In this document: positions 24,401-39,400 of the stretch, piece by piece | Layout of the letters: the number at the start of each line of letters is the position of its first letter | Numbering within the stretch: the first letter of the stretch is position 1 | Made by a program: the position numbers and the translations under genes | Notes under the pieces: model-generated | The model's database searches: none | What the model saw: the letters and a program-made list of their open reading frames with translations, nothing else | Told to the model about the DNA's origin: nothing | NCBI GenBank assembly: GCA_040954595.2 | Contig: CM082587.2 | Coordinates: 3,224,001 to 3,288,000 of the forward strand | DNA: 64,000 nt | Reading direction: 5' to 3' | DNA from: Balanoglossus misakiensis | Taxonomy: Eukaryota > Hemichordata

Positions 24401-27400
24401 GCGATGCTGTTTGTCAATGAGACATCCGTCAATCTGAAGTGTAAAATCCACGCAGTAAAGAAGGAACATTGAAAGGCTAAGTTTTTTTAAAGAAAATATA
24501 GCACCCTACCTGGAGCTAAACAAGAGTCGCACTTTACAGATGGTCGCCTGGTGTGTGTACTTCTGCCTCCCGTTATCAACTGTGTAGTGGTCACCGTTAC
24601 AGAACTTGCATGTAAGTATTTGACTGTCACCAGGTAAAGCGCTGAATGCGAAGATGAGGAAATGTGTAGTTGTATTTATAGAGGCATGTGTCCATCACGA
24701 ACGGGGTGTAACCCCCTAGGCGTCACATGATAGGCTGACATCCTGTTCGTACTCTGTGACTAGGTGTTGCTGTCTTTTTTCCAAATTTAGAAGTACTCGC
24801 TGAATTCGTAATGACTTAGGGGAGCTGAACCAACTCCCCTGCTGACGTTAACAGCTAGGTAACGACAATTAAATTAAAAAAATGGCCAAAGTTTGGGGCC
24901 TAATTAGACATTCATACATCCAACGCACATAAGTACGCAGGAAAATGATGAAGGACAGTGCTTTTCTGGGCAGTTTGACTCATCAAGTCTTCGGTACCTC
25001 GTTACCTCATGAATAAGACATTTGCGTGTCGAGAAGGCCTCAGCCGGAGAGGAGAACGTTCTTTAAAGCCAAGGTGCGCTCCAATTAGAAACGAGGACCG
25101 CTGAAGCACTGCTCCAATCTATAATTTGGGGGGAAAGTGTTCATGTTTCCACCAAGATTTTTGTCCTTTACCACATAGCCTGTACGTTTACACCTGTCAC
25201 TGGTGAAAAAACGTGAGAAGGGAGAGTAGCAGGCTGAGATTACAGAAGTGTTATCGAGGAAAGCACACAACCAATTAACTCTAATACACAAGGAGACCCT
25301 CCCTACTCAAGAACTCTTTGGAGTGACCTCCCATCTAAACTTGCCCAACGTCAATCAGCAATTTCAGACTATGCCTCTCACCCTCAGCACTTTTTTTTTT
25401 AAATTAAAAATTGAAAGATGTCATAGAAAAATGGGGGAAAGGTGTTGAGTGCGAACCATTTTAATCGTAACGAGCTGGACTTTACTGGTTCATTAGGATA
25501 AAAAAACGGATAGCCTTTCAGACCTCGGGCATCGGGAAGTCTTTGCGACGCCAAATACATATTATATTACAAATTACATCAACGGCTGCGTAATTAGTAT
25601 TAAAGGCTGACAGAGAGTCTGCCACACTACTTTTGTAAAGACATATTTTGCTGTGAGCGAAGCTGTGATAAAGCCAACAATCATCTTATGTGCAAGTCGT
25701 AGTAGCACTGGCAGAAATTTCCATCAGCACAAGAACCATTCGCAGTGTGTCGAACGTCACACTGATTAAATGTATATCGGATCGCTACTGTAAGCGCCAT
25801 CTTTGCCCGGAGACTTTGAAAAGGTGTGCGTACGTGCACTTTAAAGCGGGTATCTTGGCCGCCAACGTTCAATGGTCATTGGTCGCAATTTCTCGTCAAG
25901 CAGTGACGAGAAATAACATGTACATTGTAATTCGGCTGAGTACAATAGCACAAGTCAGCAACTGAACAAATTATTTTTCTCCAGACTCGGCATCGGAGAA
26001 CAGAGAAAACTCACAGCTGTTTGGAGTCCATGCTTTTAATGCGAATATTCCAAATATGAGTTCTACGTTGTAGTGTTTCCATCTAGACTAGCGTGCAAGC
26101 TTGCTTCGCTCTGAAATGACTCTTGCCCAACAATAGAAAGTAACACAGCAGATTGCGCTGGCTGTGTTCGAATCGTCAGAAATCACCCATTGAAAAGAAC
26201 AAAATGCACCGCGCTCCCCACAACTAACTCTCTGTCTGTTACTCCCTTCATCTTCCTCACCTTTCTTAAATGTTAAATTTAACAGCGATGGCAGCGGAGA
26301 TCACCCTTGGTCGTTTGCAAGTTGTAACACAATACTTTAACCGTTAGCAGTCTGGCGTCATATCGTTTAGAAGCGCGGACATGATGAGGATACCGCCACG
26401 GTATGAAATAACAATTTTCTTTAATTGGATGAAGCCGGTTTCGGTTTGGGGCAGAACAGGTGGTCTTCTGGAGGAGATGCGAGCTGTAATCGCGTCTTGG
26501 AAAGATGTTTTACGCGAACAAGCTCTGCCGCGCTGGCGGTGGAAGAGTTTATTGAGTTAAGAGTGGACGGGTCGATGTCGTCACATTTCAAGCTGGATAC
26601 ATGCAGGGTATATCTTTTCTTTGAACTGGTACATTATCTATCGCTCTGCTAATTTGGGGGGAAAAGTTGGTTTAATTTCAGTATTTTTCCGTATTTTTAT
26701 ATCATACCAGGCTTAGAACCGTGTATACATGAAAAAAGGCTGGAGTCAACTGAAAGGTAACTCAAGTAGCTAATGGTCACCCGATGGACCAGACATGAAG
26801 ACATAATGGTGTGTGTGCCAAATATATTTTTATCTGAAGGATCAGGTACTTATGCCACAACATAACGATTAAAAATAAATCGTTGGTAAAGGTTTTCTTT
26901 TTACGATATTGCCATTTTTATATCGCTTCACAGATCCTTTATCTTTATAATGAGAATGCAAAATGCCGTTTGTTTGCTTTTCATTTCATGTGAAATGTGT
27001 AAGCTCGATAATGTCTGCTGATGCGTTGAGAGTTGCCCTTTAATATATGCTACGTTTCTGTGTTTCTGTCGTACGATAAGTTTGCGTGCATCTTCTTATT
27101 CCGCACAAATATGGCCAAACGACACTTTATTGTAGTTGGATAACGGCCAAATGAGCAAGTAATGGTGCTCGGATTACTTGGATATAATGCGGACACGAAT
27201 TTTTATTACTGTAGATCCCTGTGAAAGGTCAAAATCCACAGAAAAGTTAAAAAACAATATGAAATGAAACAAAACAACCACCTAAATTACCGGACTTTAA
27301 TGAGTGCTGTTGCTCCATCTTCGAATGACCATGTCATACACTCATTGAAAATGACAGAAGAGGGGATATTTTGGAAGTTTCATTAAGGTAGATGTGAAAA

Positions 27401-30400
27401 TGCGTATTGCCCCTGGGGTAATTGCAGATTTCTATTATACGACACCAGCCTTTCTCCCATAAGAATAATGTTCGCACATTAAAATTTGATCAAGAATGAA
27501 ATATTTTCTCTCTGCTATACAACCAACAGGCCGGACACAATGGCGCTAGTACAGATATGATCTTTTAACCGACGCCGTAAGTGCAAAATATTGTTATTTT
27601 TATCTCTGTGACATTTTCTGACAGCTTTGGTTTATAACAAGGAAAGTGCCGATATCAGAATAATTTTTGAGTGTCGTAAATTTAATTTTTCCACCCGGGA
27701 ATCATTGTGTATATTAAAAAGAATAACACTTCACTTCTTTTGACTTCACTATTAGTATTCTCATGACCATGTAGCTGCGCATGATCTTTTTGGCGTACCC
27801 TCAAGTGAAATTGTGTGATTGGCTAAATCTACTGTAACAGTAGTCATAGTGTATGTCGTGTGCTTTTATATGGTGGCCAGCACCAACTACAAAAGGGAGT
27901 TCAAAGAAGTCGCGACCAGCGGCATTTTGACGACATCGAACGCTGACCCACAATTACTCCTTCGAGTGCGCAAATCAGAATGCCTATGTTTTCATCACTG
28001 CCACTCACTTTTGAAAAGCAATTTATGACATGCTTCCATTTGTATATTTGCATGTATCATGACGCTCCTGAAAAGAATACCATTTCCTGGCGCGCAAACC
28101 CTGTAGGTTCTCGAATCCTGCACAATGACATTATATAATAATACCGAGAAGATATGATTGCAAATTGGCTGTCTCAAGCAGCGTAATGTTCAGAAAATGA
28201 CGGAAATGTGTCGTCTGACCAATCTGTAATTTATCCTTAGTATCCTATAAAGTGTTGACGACTCTGGAGTTTGTACCGGTAGATCGCTACTTAGTTGTTA
28301 TAAGGCCGCATTTCCAGTTTAGACAGTCTACACTGGAAGGGTTGGGTAGTAAAAACGAGTTATAGACCCCTTAACATCCCGCATATAATTGCAGGCTCCT
28401 TATTCCTGAACCAAACCAGAGCTCCTACTATTCCAATAGCCCACGACATGGACATTCATGATATAACCGCTTCGCCACTTTTTCAACAATATCCCACAAA
28501 TCAGTACCAACAAAGTGCGAATTTAGTGATATGTGTGTATTACGCTCTTTTTCATAAAAGGAATTTTCACTGCTGAAATCGTAACCGCACCGCACTCTCG
28601 TAACAAGTTTTACACGCATGTATTTTAAAAGATTCCTGCCAGAAATATCTTAGATTTAACGATTCTGTCTCCAGGGGATGCCTGTAAAATGTGCGGGCTT
28701 TGCGTGAAAATAATCATGGTGATTGCCTACGCAGACTCGTTTTTCCAGACAACCAGAAATCTGGACAATGAAGAGTTCTCTAGTTGCAATGCAATAAGAT
28801 GCTATTTCTCATTGGACAAAGATATGCAAATATATAATTATTTGTTTGTTTGTTTGTTGATTTATGGTTGGTTGGTTTTTTAGTTTATGCGACGATGACT
28901 TTCGCATCAGTGACGTGTATGACTGATAATTTTGTTATCGGCAGATCTAGACCATCTACAAATATCTTGACCCTGTAATGCGAAGGGTAATGTCTGCTGA
29001 TATTTTTCTCACTAATGTGCGTTTCATTGGTCCACGAATTGGCCAGATTATGGTATCATTGTCAGCTGCAAACAATGGGTGGTTTTCTAATAAGCACAAT
29101 AAAGTAAAATGGCGTAGACTACCATTGCATTTTCTAGAAGGTATACCTATCTATATCTACCCACACACCAACCACCTGTCAATCCGTCCATCTAAACGGC
29201 AATGCCTATATTCCTTTCCTTAGCAGGGGTTCTTATAATCACTTGCTTTAATGGTTGTTTGTGACACAAAATTATTTAAGGAGATTATTGTTTTCAGAAT
29301 ATTCACAGGGAAAATCATTTACCCTATAACGATGAATAGTTGTGGATATTGATTGATCTTGTTGAGGCAAGATTAAATATTAAAGATTTATGAAATCAGA
29401 TAAACATCACACAAGTATCCACTTGTACTAACGGCTTCCTGAAATAGAAACTCCATAATATTTCTTGATTACATAATGACATAATGTATCATAAACGCTC
29501 TGTGTAGAGTTGTTTCTGACAAGCGTGATTATTGAAATGTCAGTAGTGATATCAGTCTTAATCAATTAGTTTAGCTGCAAGATGTTAATGACGAATCCAG
29601 AAAGATATTGAAATCAGCTACACAGGGCAGAATTAAGTTACTGTTTTCATCATTCTGTATCCACTTAAAACAACTGACCTTATATCTGTTATGAACCAAA
29701 AGGATAACAAAAGGTACAGCTGTGCATAACAATGCCCCTTTAAAACTTACGAAACTGAATGATGTAACACACACAAAGCAGACGCTTTCTAGTCTTAGTA
29801 TAACGTTCTTCAAAACCGAGTCTGAGGACTTCAATAAATGTCAGAAAACTACAACTCCTGACAGTATGTGTTTTATACATGTCGAATACTGCTCACACTG
29901 GTATGTTGTCTGCATGTACCGTATGTGGGAAGCACTTCTAGTTTCAGCAACAATGCTGCAACTTGCGGCAATACTTCTGTATCAGATTTGTCGGGAGTGT
30001 TTGAACAAAAGAATTCTCCAGTGCAGCAACAGCACATTCACCATATCAGGTGTGAATTGTCAAATCCCCACAAGTCTCGTCATCCCGCTGAATGAATACC
30101 GAACCGAGAATCCAGGGCACACACAGTCTCGAATTACAAATCTGTGAGGGATAGTCTCCGAGCACAACGCGGCAAACTGTAGTGTATCAAATAAGACTGA
30201 GTACAGGGAACTCCAAAACCAATTAAGCACTGTCTCTTTCATTTTCAGCTCCGAAAGGGTCGAAAGGTCAAACATGCCAACTCGTGATGTTATTTTGATT
30301 TATTTTTGTTGCCAGACATGTCTTTTCGGATTATTAACAGCATTCGAGCAAACAGTCTAATGTCACCATGATGTATTCATCTGCATTATCAATATATTGT

Positions 30401-33400
30401 CCTATTTGTACCCCTTAAAAGAGGGACAGCAACTTTTAGAGTCAGTGCGTTTCAAGGAAGACGAAATACGTGAACATTTAAAGTACCAATTTATTAGGTC
30501 CATATGTTTTCAAAAAGAACAACCATTAATGTTATCGAATGAAGAATATGCCCCATTAAGATATATATTGCTATCAAGCAACAAATATTAAATACCCTTG
30601 TGCCAATACTGTGTTTGCAGGCCCATATGAAGATCGCCATATCATAAGTATTAAATTTAGTCCCCATCTACCGGTATGCAAACACAAATATGACCTCTGA
30701 TATTCCAAAAAACCAAACAAGCCACATAAACTGGTTGTAAACTACTCTATAATGATTCTATTTCCTCAGAACCATTCACATCCACTGCTTTTATCCGGTT
30801 TGTCCAGCTGCAAAAATCATGATGACGGCAACATATCTGGCTTAACCACATGAGATCTCACAGGATCTCGTGGAGTTCGGAAAATGGTATATTGCAAGGG
30901 GTATGTACTCTGACGCCTACATATTGTCCTTTTTTAACGTTTTGCCAGTTTTACATAGGACTCCCGGATGCTTGTCACAACCTTTTTTGTGATCATTTCC
31001 ATGACGTATTTGCATGCATTTGTAGAATGCAACACCCTCGAAGGGCACGAATCACAGATTTAGATTTGGACTTGGTACTTCTTGGCCTGCCGGATGTGAC
31101 GCATATGCGCTAATTTTGGACAGTTTTGTTTACTTGCTCGGGGTCAAGTAGGAAGTCGTATTCACGTCAGTTACGCTTTTACTTCATTAAACTGGTCGAT
31201 GTACGGTAGGCTCCTGCAGGTTCATATGCGGACCTATTCGATATTACAAACCCGCCTCCAAAGATAAACATATCGAACGAATGGCATACATACACACAGA
31301 CAGATAGATAGATACAGAGGAAAAGAGCCGGACAAAGGTGGAAGGACGACTCTGAGAGCCCATCACGTCATCGGTAATCGAATAATAAAAAATCATGATT
31401 GTCAATTGGAGCTGACAACCGGCATGCCACAATTCTGACTGCACTCCATCGGTACACGCAGTTTTTTGCATTAAAGATCTCTGAAGTAAGTATTCTGCAC
31501 TGTGGTTTACTGAGACAAATCAGGAATCACCGAAAGTGGCATCATTAGTCTCGTTGCTACTGGAAACCGACTTGCGTCTCCGTTGAACAGTAGAACAGTA
31601 AAGGTTTGTGTGCGTAAAATTTGTCTTTATGCTCTCTGACAGATGGTACAGGTCTTCACCAGTTCGGTGGTATATGTTTTTTCAGTATTTCTTGAGTGAC
31701 ATTTTATGTCAGTCGGTGGTTTCTTGTAAGAACGTTATTTTCCCTCAGGTCAGCGGTCACATTGTTTCGGAGACCTCTGACCTCTAATTGACACTGTCAA
31801 AACAAACCAACACCTAAGGTTTTATGTGCACTGTATTACACAAAGTCGCATGGCTGTTATTTTATGGTTCCCGCTTGAGATAAATGAGTGAATACACAAC
31901 TAAACGGCACGTCAGTTTGTCCATTGCTAAACTGCATTATACATGTACATGGTCGTTTCCATGGCAAGCAGTCAACCTGGTAGTTACGGCACAGCACGTG
32001 GTGTACCGCAATGGGAAATAACGCACGTTTCGAACAACCTCGAAAAAAACTGATCCAGAATTTCCTGACAGGAAAGAAATATTAGAAGCCTATGTAAAAA
32101 TAAGAACAAGTTTATCCTTCACCCCCAGAACAATATCTGCTACTGAGAAGGTTTCTAAACAGGTATATACAATCGTGTTGGGTCACCGTATACGGTAGAA
32201 TATTTATACGCATAAAATGCAAACGATGAATACATATTGGATGGTAAACCACAAGCAGGGATAATAGTTTCCATTTGTGTACGTTACACTATACCGGTAC
32301 AAATGTGTGGGATCGGCAGCTTCTGCCTCCCGCCGCTCAGCACACACCTGTACCTCCATTGTGATGAATATCTCCATCGCATCAGATATGATGTCAAAGA
32401 TAGAGGTATATTAACCGGTGGCTGCGTGCCCTCTTCCATCAATACTGTCATAGGGAGACAGTGCAAGTCCCAGTGACATTTGCATTGAATATCCTTACAT
32501 TTAATCGAATGCTTCGCCGGATAATTTAAGTTGTTCAAATATTTGCTGTGCAAACTTCTGCATAACCATAGACCTTTGGATATGAGGCAGAGGCGATGGA
32601 GAAAACTATATGGCTTTAAACTAATGAAACAATATAGGGCGTCAGTGGTCTGTGACACATTGCACGACAAAAAATCCTAGACTATAACTGATGCTCCAGA
32701 AAGATTACAACTGATGTAGGCCTATGCCCCAAATGCTAAATTGGGTATATGAAGAATTGCATTACTACTTCCACAGACATTTCACTGAGTACAATTTGTT
32801 CCCCTGCAAAGTTCAAGCTGCGGCATTACCCCCCACCCCCACCACGGCATCCTATCGTCTCCCGAAATCAATACATGCACACTTTTCAATGTGACTGTGG
32901 AAACGGTTCAATTGCTTGAGAACGAGGGCAGGGAAATCATAACTAAGAATTGTCTGTCACGCTGCTCAATCTGGATGATGAAGTGATTCACCGTTCAGCC
33001 GCTTGTAGTGTTTGGGAGTAGCTTGGTTATCGCCAGAGAAAATCGGGGTCAGGGAAGTCTATTGCTGCTCTTCCTCTTGTACAAGAGTGAATTATCTGTA
33101 ACTATTAACGAACGTTGGGCTTAGTATACATGCTCGTTAATCACAGTTTTTCCATTAGACAACGGATGTCCCCTGGAGCAATATGCGTCGTACAGCTCTC
33201 GCAAGGAGATTTGGAAATAAAAGTCGTTTCTTGCCCGCTCAACCCGGGAGAACGTTTCCAACACTTTTTCGAGTGTCGTCACGTTTTGTTGAACAGATGT
33301 GTTTTGTGTTGTTTATGGTTTCCATAGCAGCAGAGGGTGCATCGACTTTTGTCCTTGTCAGCATGATTTAAAGTCAGTCTGACTGAAACTTTTGCCTGCG

Positions 33401-36400
33401 TGATGCAAAACCTGAGATGGCCTTTCCGCCGTGTTTGCAACTGTTATCGATTGGAAGTGCAAAAGAGGAGATTAACCGATTTCCAATAGCAACCTAGAAT
33501 GATTTGTTCTGTTTTCCCGCCACACATTAGGCACAGAAGCATTTTCAGTCAGCTGGCAAGGCAGTCTCGGCGAATAGGCTCGATATCCGCAAGACAAACG
33601 AATCGAACCATGAAGAACCAGAAACTATGACGTCACCATTTAAAAGAATCATTAAATTTTACATCGACGCAAAGGTTAAAGGCCCCCCGAGATCCAACAA
33701 TTGACATTTTTGTCATGTACTTTTTAAACTAAATTAAATCATTTGATGTATACAAAAGCTTATGCAGATATCATTAACCACTAAATGGTACTGGATGTGG
33801 AAGTGTGAACAATATAAACAATAAACGGGTGCCACACTCAAATATCGTTGGCTTTGCCTGAAAGTGTAAACAGTAGGTACATGTAGGTCAGGCATACAGT
33901 GAAAAATTATGAGTCGATCTGTTCGCCTGTTTATTTGTAAGTCTTTCGGGATTACTCCCATTTAGAGGCCAACTCATTCTCATTGCCTTGTTAACATCAA
34001 CACACGTGTTGGCAACTTTGATAGCCCTGCAGTTAACTGTTACTGTAACCCATGGTAACAGACAAGATCAAAAGAAGTATTTATCCATATTTCTTACTCT
34101 GTGTGTGTGTATTCGTCTGTCTGTCTGCCTGTCTTGGATATGTAGGTACATTGTAGGTAGGCATGAGAACATAAATTGAAAATCTGCAGAAAAGAAACCC
34201 TTTGTTATTTCTAAGTGCCCTTGTTACGGAATATGATTGTTTATCTCAGCAAATGTCACGAACATGCCGTTAATGTGCCCGGCACCTGCTGTGACCCCGA
34301 CTTCAACATTTTAATTGTAAACGGTCCGAGTCTATTTTGGGGGTTTTGTTTGTCGTCTTCCAGGATAGACCCACGTGTGTCTAAATGTCAGAACGCACGG
34401 TGGCATTCTTAGTTAGTTTGACCGACTTCACTTACAGCCAATGCCAAACAAGCTTGAAGTTTCTTTGTTTCTGGGTGATGCCTAATTCTTTGCAAAAAAA
34501 GAAAAGAATATATCGATTCTGATTTTGAGTTTTGGTAAATTTCGCAAGTCATCGCAGAAAAAAAGTATGTATTGCGACAGTAAAGATATTTCTTGCGAAC
34601 TCATTCGCCTCAATTTTAAATCATCGCTCCAGTATTGCACCGAACACAGCTGCATGCATTCATGATTGCACTCGCGCGCTTCTTTGACTCTATTATGGCA
34701 TGGGTTCATTCGAAGAGGACGTCAAAAACAACGTATCTATTGAAGGAGCTTCTCCCCGGGGAAATCTCTCACTTCTACCCTACTGATTTCTGTTCCAGTG
34801 AACCGATTCACTTCCGGCGAGACCTTGTGCCTTCTGATGCAGGGATCGATCCGATCATACCCCAAAGCCTTCCCGCCCGCAGCATTTATACCCAGCACAG
34901 TCTCTGATCCTAAAATGCGATATGCACGTACTCGGTGGGAAAAGATTAGCGAGTTACGCCGACTGTCAATAATTCTTTTAAGTCAGTGAATAAACACACA
35001 AGACGTTATCGTTCACTACAGGGACGGCGAGTTCTTCAATTCGATTGTTTCTCACTCGGGTAAAAATTTCCCTGGAAACAAAGTTGCGTGCAGTCAATAT
35101 AACCTACTATTTTCATATTCTTTACAATGATGGAATCCGTCGCATATAAATTACATGCAAATTTGCTTTACATTGCTTCAGTCGTTTATACCTGTTCGTG
35201 AATTGTGTGTGAGATAGCAGAAACACGCATTTCATCTCTCTCCCCCCCTCTCTACCTCGAGTTTTAGCACTTTTCTCTCGACTCTTGTGTCGAGCGAGCG
35301 TTCTATGATGCTGAACGAAGAACAGAACTACATCTTATCATTCAACAACCCAGAAAGTAGGGAACACCCTTTGGCGAACGAGTAAACCCTCGTAAAATGC
35401 CCGGGGAGGGGAGGGGGGCTATATAAAACCTTCGGACATCAGTGAAAATTGTTTAAGTTGTTAGAGCTTGACTTAGCGTTTTTTAGATTTGAGGTCAATT
35501 ATTTGACTAAGTAGTTTCACAGCAACAGCTACTGTGAACTATTTAAATGGAGCGGTGATTTGCAGCGATAAAGGATTGTGCTGTAAGGGCAATACCCTGA
35601 ATGGAAGGAGTCAAATTGTTGTACCATAATGCTCTCACGATCGCATAGTCACCCTGTTGTAGAATTCACTCCCCGTTTCTTTATAGGTAATCAATACCAA
35701 TACCAGGTCAAACATTGATGTGGGTATAGGCCCATTGCCTGGGATCGTTACACTCTCTCAACCACACCAGTTTAGCATATGATATTGAGTAATGTTTTGA
35801 TAGAAGGCAATTTCGGTAATCAAAGTAAAGGATAAAAACAATTCTTTAAAGTTTTCTGTCTCTTTCGAGAATTGATTTAATTGATTGCACCATCAAGTTA
35901 CATTAATCAAGCCTACAAAACAACTATTTTTATAAGCCGTGATGAGCTACGATGCTTGCAGTTTGCAGTCTGAAAAACCTTCGCAAAACAAACCAGGAGA
36001 GTTTGAGAACCATTTGAGAACCAACAATCTGCAATTAACTGATTTGCTAGTCATCTCGAAGGCCAGCTGGTCTAAAATTGCCACCGATTACAAAAATGAT
36101 TCGAATTTATGGGTCCAAGTTCGTTGTGCCTTGTCGAACATGAGAGAAGCAAAGAGACGACTGCAGGTGGTTAAATAATTGGAGGAAAGAAACTGTGGAA
36201 GTATGGTGAAGGAAATATCACAGTCTGGCACGGCATTGTAGGGCTGTACAGGAGTCTTTACGTTCGTTCCTGGAATTGATACACTCGTGTTTTGAGGCAA
36301 CACAATTTAAGTCGACAAAGAAACAGCGATACTGGATCGAAACAGCTGCTTATTCTCTCCATTAAATTGCCATGAAAATATACAGCGTCTATTACAGGTA

Positions 36401-39400
36401 GCGTGCTGGAGGGGTATTGAAATTCTTTTATGCGAAGAAACACGCTAGAGGGCCTTTGCAAAAAAAATTGCACAGTATAGTAGGGGATAGCCAGGTCGGA
36501 AGTCATTTTGCCATTTACGTTTTTAATAGGTTACTAGTAAAGACTCCTTTCTTAATGGACCACATAAAAGTGAAGAGGTTTAGGACGAAGTACCTGTGAA
36601 CTTTGTTTATTGCTTTATGTACGTTCGGGCCTTAATACATGTCATTGGCTTTTCATTCTTTCACTTCTAATGATACCATATGACATATTTATTCTTTAAC
36701 GAATGAGTATGTTTTCACACGTATTAATATGATTACAGACAGTAATATCATAAAGTTATTGTAGGTGATGTATCATTTTTGGATCCACATTACACATCTT
36801 TTTGCTGTCGTCAGTGAATATTGTTTATAAGCTTAAATACATACATACAATTGAAATTATTGGATACATTTTTGAACTAAACACGATTGTTTGCCACTGT
36901 AATTTCAAATTCACCTGGTCCTGATAAGTGTTTATCATCGAGCAAAACAAGAGCTAAACAAAGTTGATGTTTGAGTAGCATACTTCTTGTCGTGAGAGCT
37001 TGTTTGAAAATTTGATATATAAGCCTATAATGGAGGCACGTCCAGGAAATAACTGGCGGAAGATTGATTTACAAACTTCCCCTATTGTCGTCGTTCTGTT
37101 TTTATTTTGTCCTCTCTATGCAAACGGGTATGTTAGTATCGCGTTCCAAATTTCATCGACCGATCATTTGATCGTTTTTCGTCTGATCACCCAGAATGAA
37201 TGCTGTCGCCATTGTAGAATAGTTCGGTTGATGCGAGTCTAGACAACAAATATTCGGCTGCTCAAACAGCTGCACTGTCGACATTTAAATTGTCGAGCTG
37301 CCAGAGAACCGCAACTTCCTGCTGAGACAGACAACACTTTCAAGAGAGAGGGAAGGAGGGAGGGAATCCATTCACACATTTCCAGCTGCAATGTACATGA
37401 CAGAACACCCAATTCCCAGTCTGACAATGAACTACAAGTCTCAACAACGCAAGGTCAACATCATTTGCTTTCCACCAATCAGAGAGAAGCAAAGCGTTAA
37501 CCTAGCCAGTGGCCACCATGAATTTTAAGTCATAGTTTTCACAACAGAAAATGTTCGTTCTTTTTCCCGAAGCTGTTGATTCTGACGGAAGCACTATGGT
37601 CGTGGAATTGGCAAAGATTGTGCCAATCTAATAGAATCAGGAAAGAAAACAGCATGACTCCTACAGTTTCTGGGTATTGGCACTGAACGCCTGACTGAAA
37701 AATGTGAAAAGTGCAGACAAATAAGCTGAGCATGTGATACTGACAGCGGATGTTGCAACCTTAATTTTGAGGTTTGATAATTGATACACCACCCTCGTGC
37801 GTCAACAACTGCACACAAAGCAGTCTGCCGCAAACAACACACATTTCTGGTCTTCTGAAACTGAAAATGTTTCCAAGTGCCTGATAAAAAAATTGTTTAC
37901 AGGAAAGAGAGCACACGACTTGGAGCAAATGCCAGTGCCGGTAGAAAAAAATGCAATTGGCATAAAAGAAGCACTCTACTTGTAGAGGCGGGATTGTGCA
38001 AACATATCACAAAAAGGTTAACGTGCTTGTAAGTCTACACCAGTTGTACGGTACAGCTAATGTGGTACAAACCTAACCGCCATTAATTGGATTAGAAAGT
38101 AATTCCGCATTGCTTACACGTTTAACTTAATTACAACGGAAAACGCTCGAAGCAAGGAAGAGGAGACCCTCGACTAGACTTTGATCTTTAGTTCCATTGT
38201 TTTTTCCATACTGCGTCGGAATCAACGCGTTTGTTAACGCAAGGATGATGAGGCGCGTTCATTCAAGGCACGCGTCCGAGTCATACGCGCATCAATCAAA
38301 AGCGTTTGTCATCCTCGCCCACTTTTGTCTCTCAAAAAGTTTGGCATCTCGAAAAAAGAAACAAGTGACTCCAATTAGCTGCGGTGCCTACCTTCTCGTG
38401 AAATCCGCGGAGCTGCGTCGTAAAGTGGCACAGATCTGGAGAGGAAAACACAGTTGTCACCTGTTTGACTAATAGACGCCTCTTAAAAGAGCAAGTTCCA
38501 AGCAGGCATCAGTCGGCAGATGAGAGTTCCAACTTTGATTTTGTAGCGCGGGTCAAGCGGTCACGTGACCTTCATTAGACCTTTCCTCACATTTCCCATG
38601 ATCCTTTGCAGACTGATCAATCCATCATACACCTGCAGGGCTGTGATTTATTTCATTTATGTTTTCTGCATAATTAACTTTCGATTTCTTATTATATTTG
38701 CCCGGGAGCTGTAAATGTACGAGCGCTGGCTCCGCGAAGAGACTTTATTTGAATGCGATTCTCACAACATGCAGCTGTTATAAATTTTATCAGGAAGCAA
38801 CATTCTTCGGCAAACATTTCATGTATGGAGATGCGCTTCTGGGGGCTTCGCGTTGTCAGTTTTTTTAGCGCCGCTCACCCGTGACGAAATGCACTGAAAG
38901 AGACAGATGTTCGAGTATATAGAAATAAATAATCGCATCGATTGAGCGCTTATCAATGGGCGCATAATGAAGTGGTGATGAAACCATAGTTTGAACGCGC
39001 ACAGTCAAGATAACTCACTCAACTTATTTGATGATTTTTTTGTTCTTAAGTGCCTGCGCTCTTGCTAAGAACATTTCACTCAAACACACTGACAGTCCCC
39101 AGACACCCACACAGAAATTTTTACTGGCTCTTAAGTTGATCGAGCCTAGGACTTGATTTGCTCCGCGCCTGGTTTAGACCAATTGTATAAGTTTTCAAAA
39201 GCTGTGTTCAAGATAGCCCGAGGAACAATCATACACACGGCAGACTATGGAAGCGCATGTGCGTCACTTGAGGTTTCACATTTTATAAACTACTCACTAT
39301 CTTTGCGCCTTGTCCAATTATGATAAATCCAGCTAAAAATGTGATTCCAAGCATGCTTTTCAAAAATCAAAAATAGAGTAGGCAGGCAGGAAAAATTTTT

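Noticed and set aside
27819-28028. Hydrophobic N-terminal frame resembling a signal peptide
   Set aside because: No ATG at its start (opens at TTG), and the apparent acceptor TGTAACAG lies inside the candidate. There is no donor to complete an exon.
33988-34179. Signal-like frame followed by GTAACA
   Set aside because: The in-frame start is TTG with no upstream ATG, and no partner exon was found.
35939-36178. 79-codon frame with many charged residues
   Set aside because: A coding look only. No domain, no conserved motif I recognise and no transcript signals.
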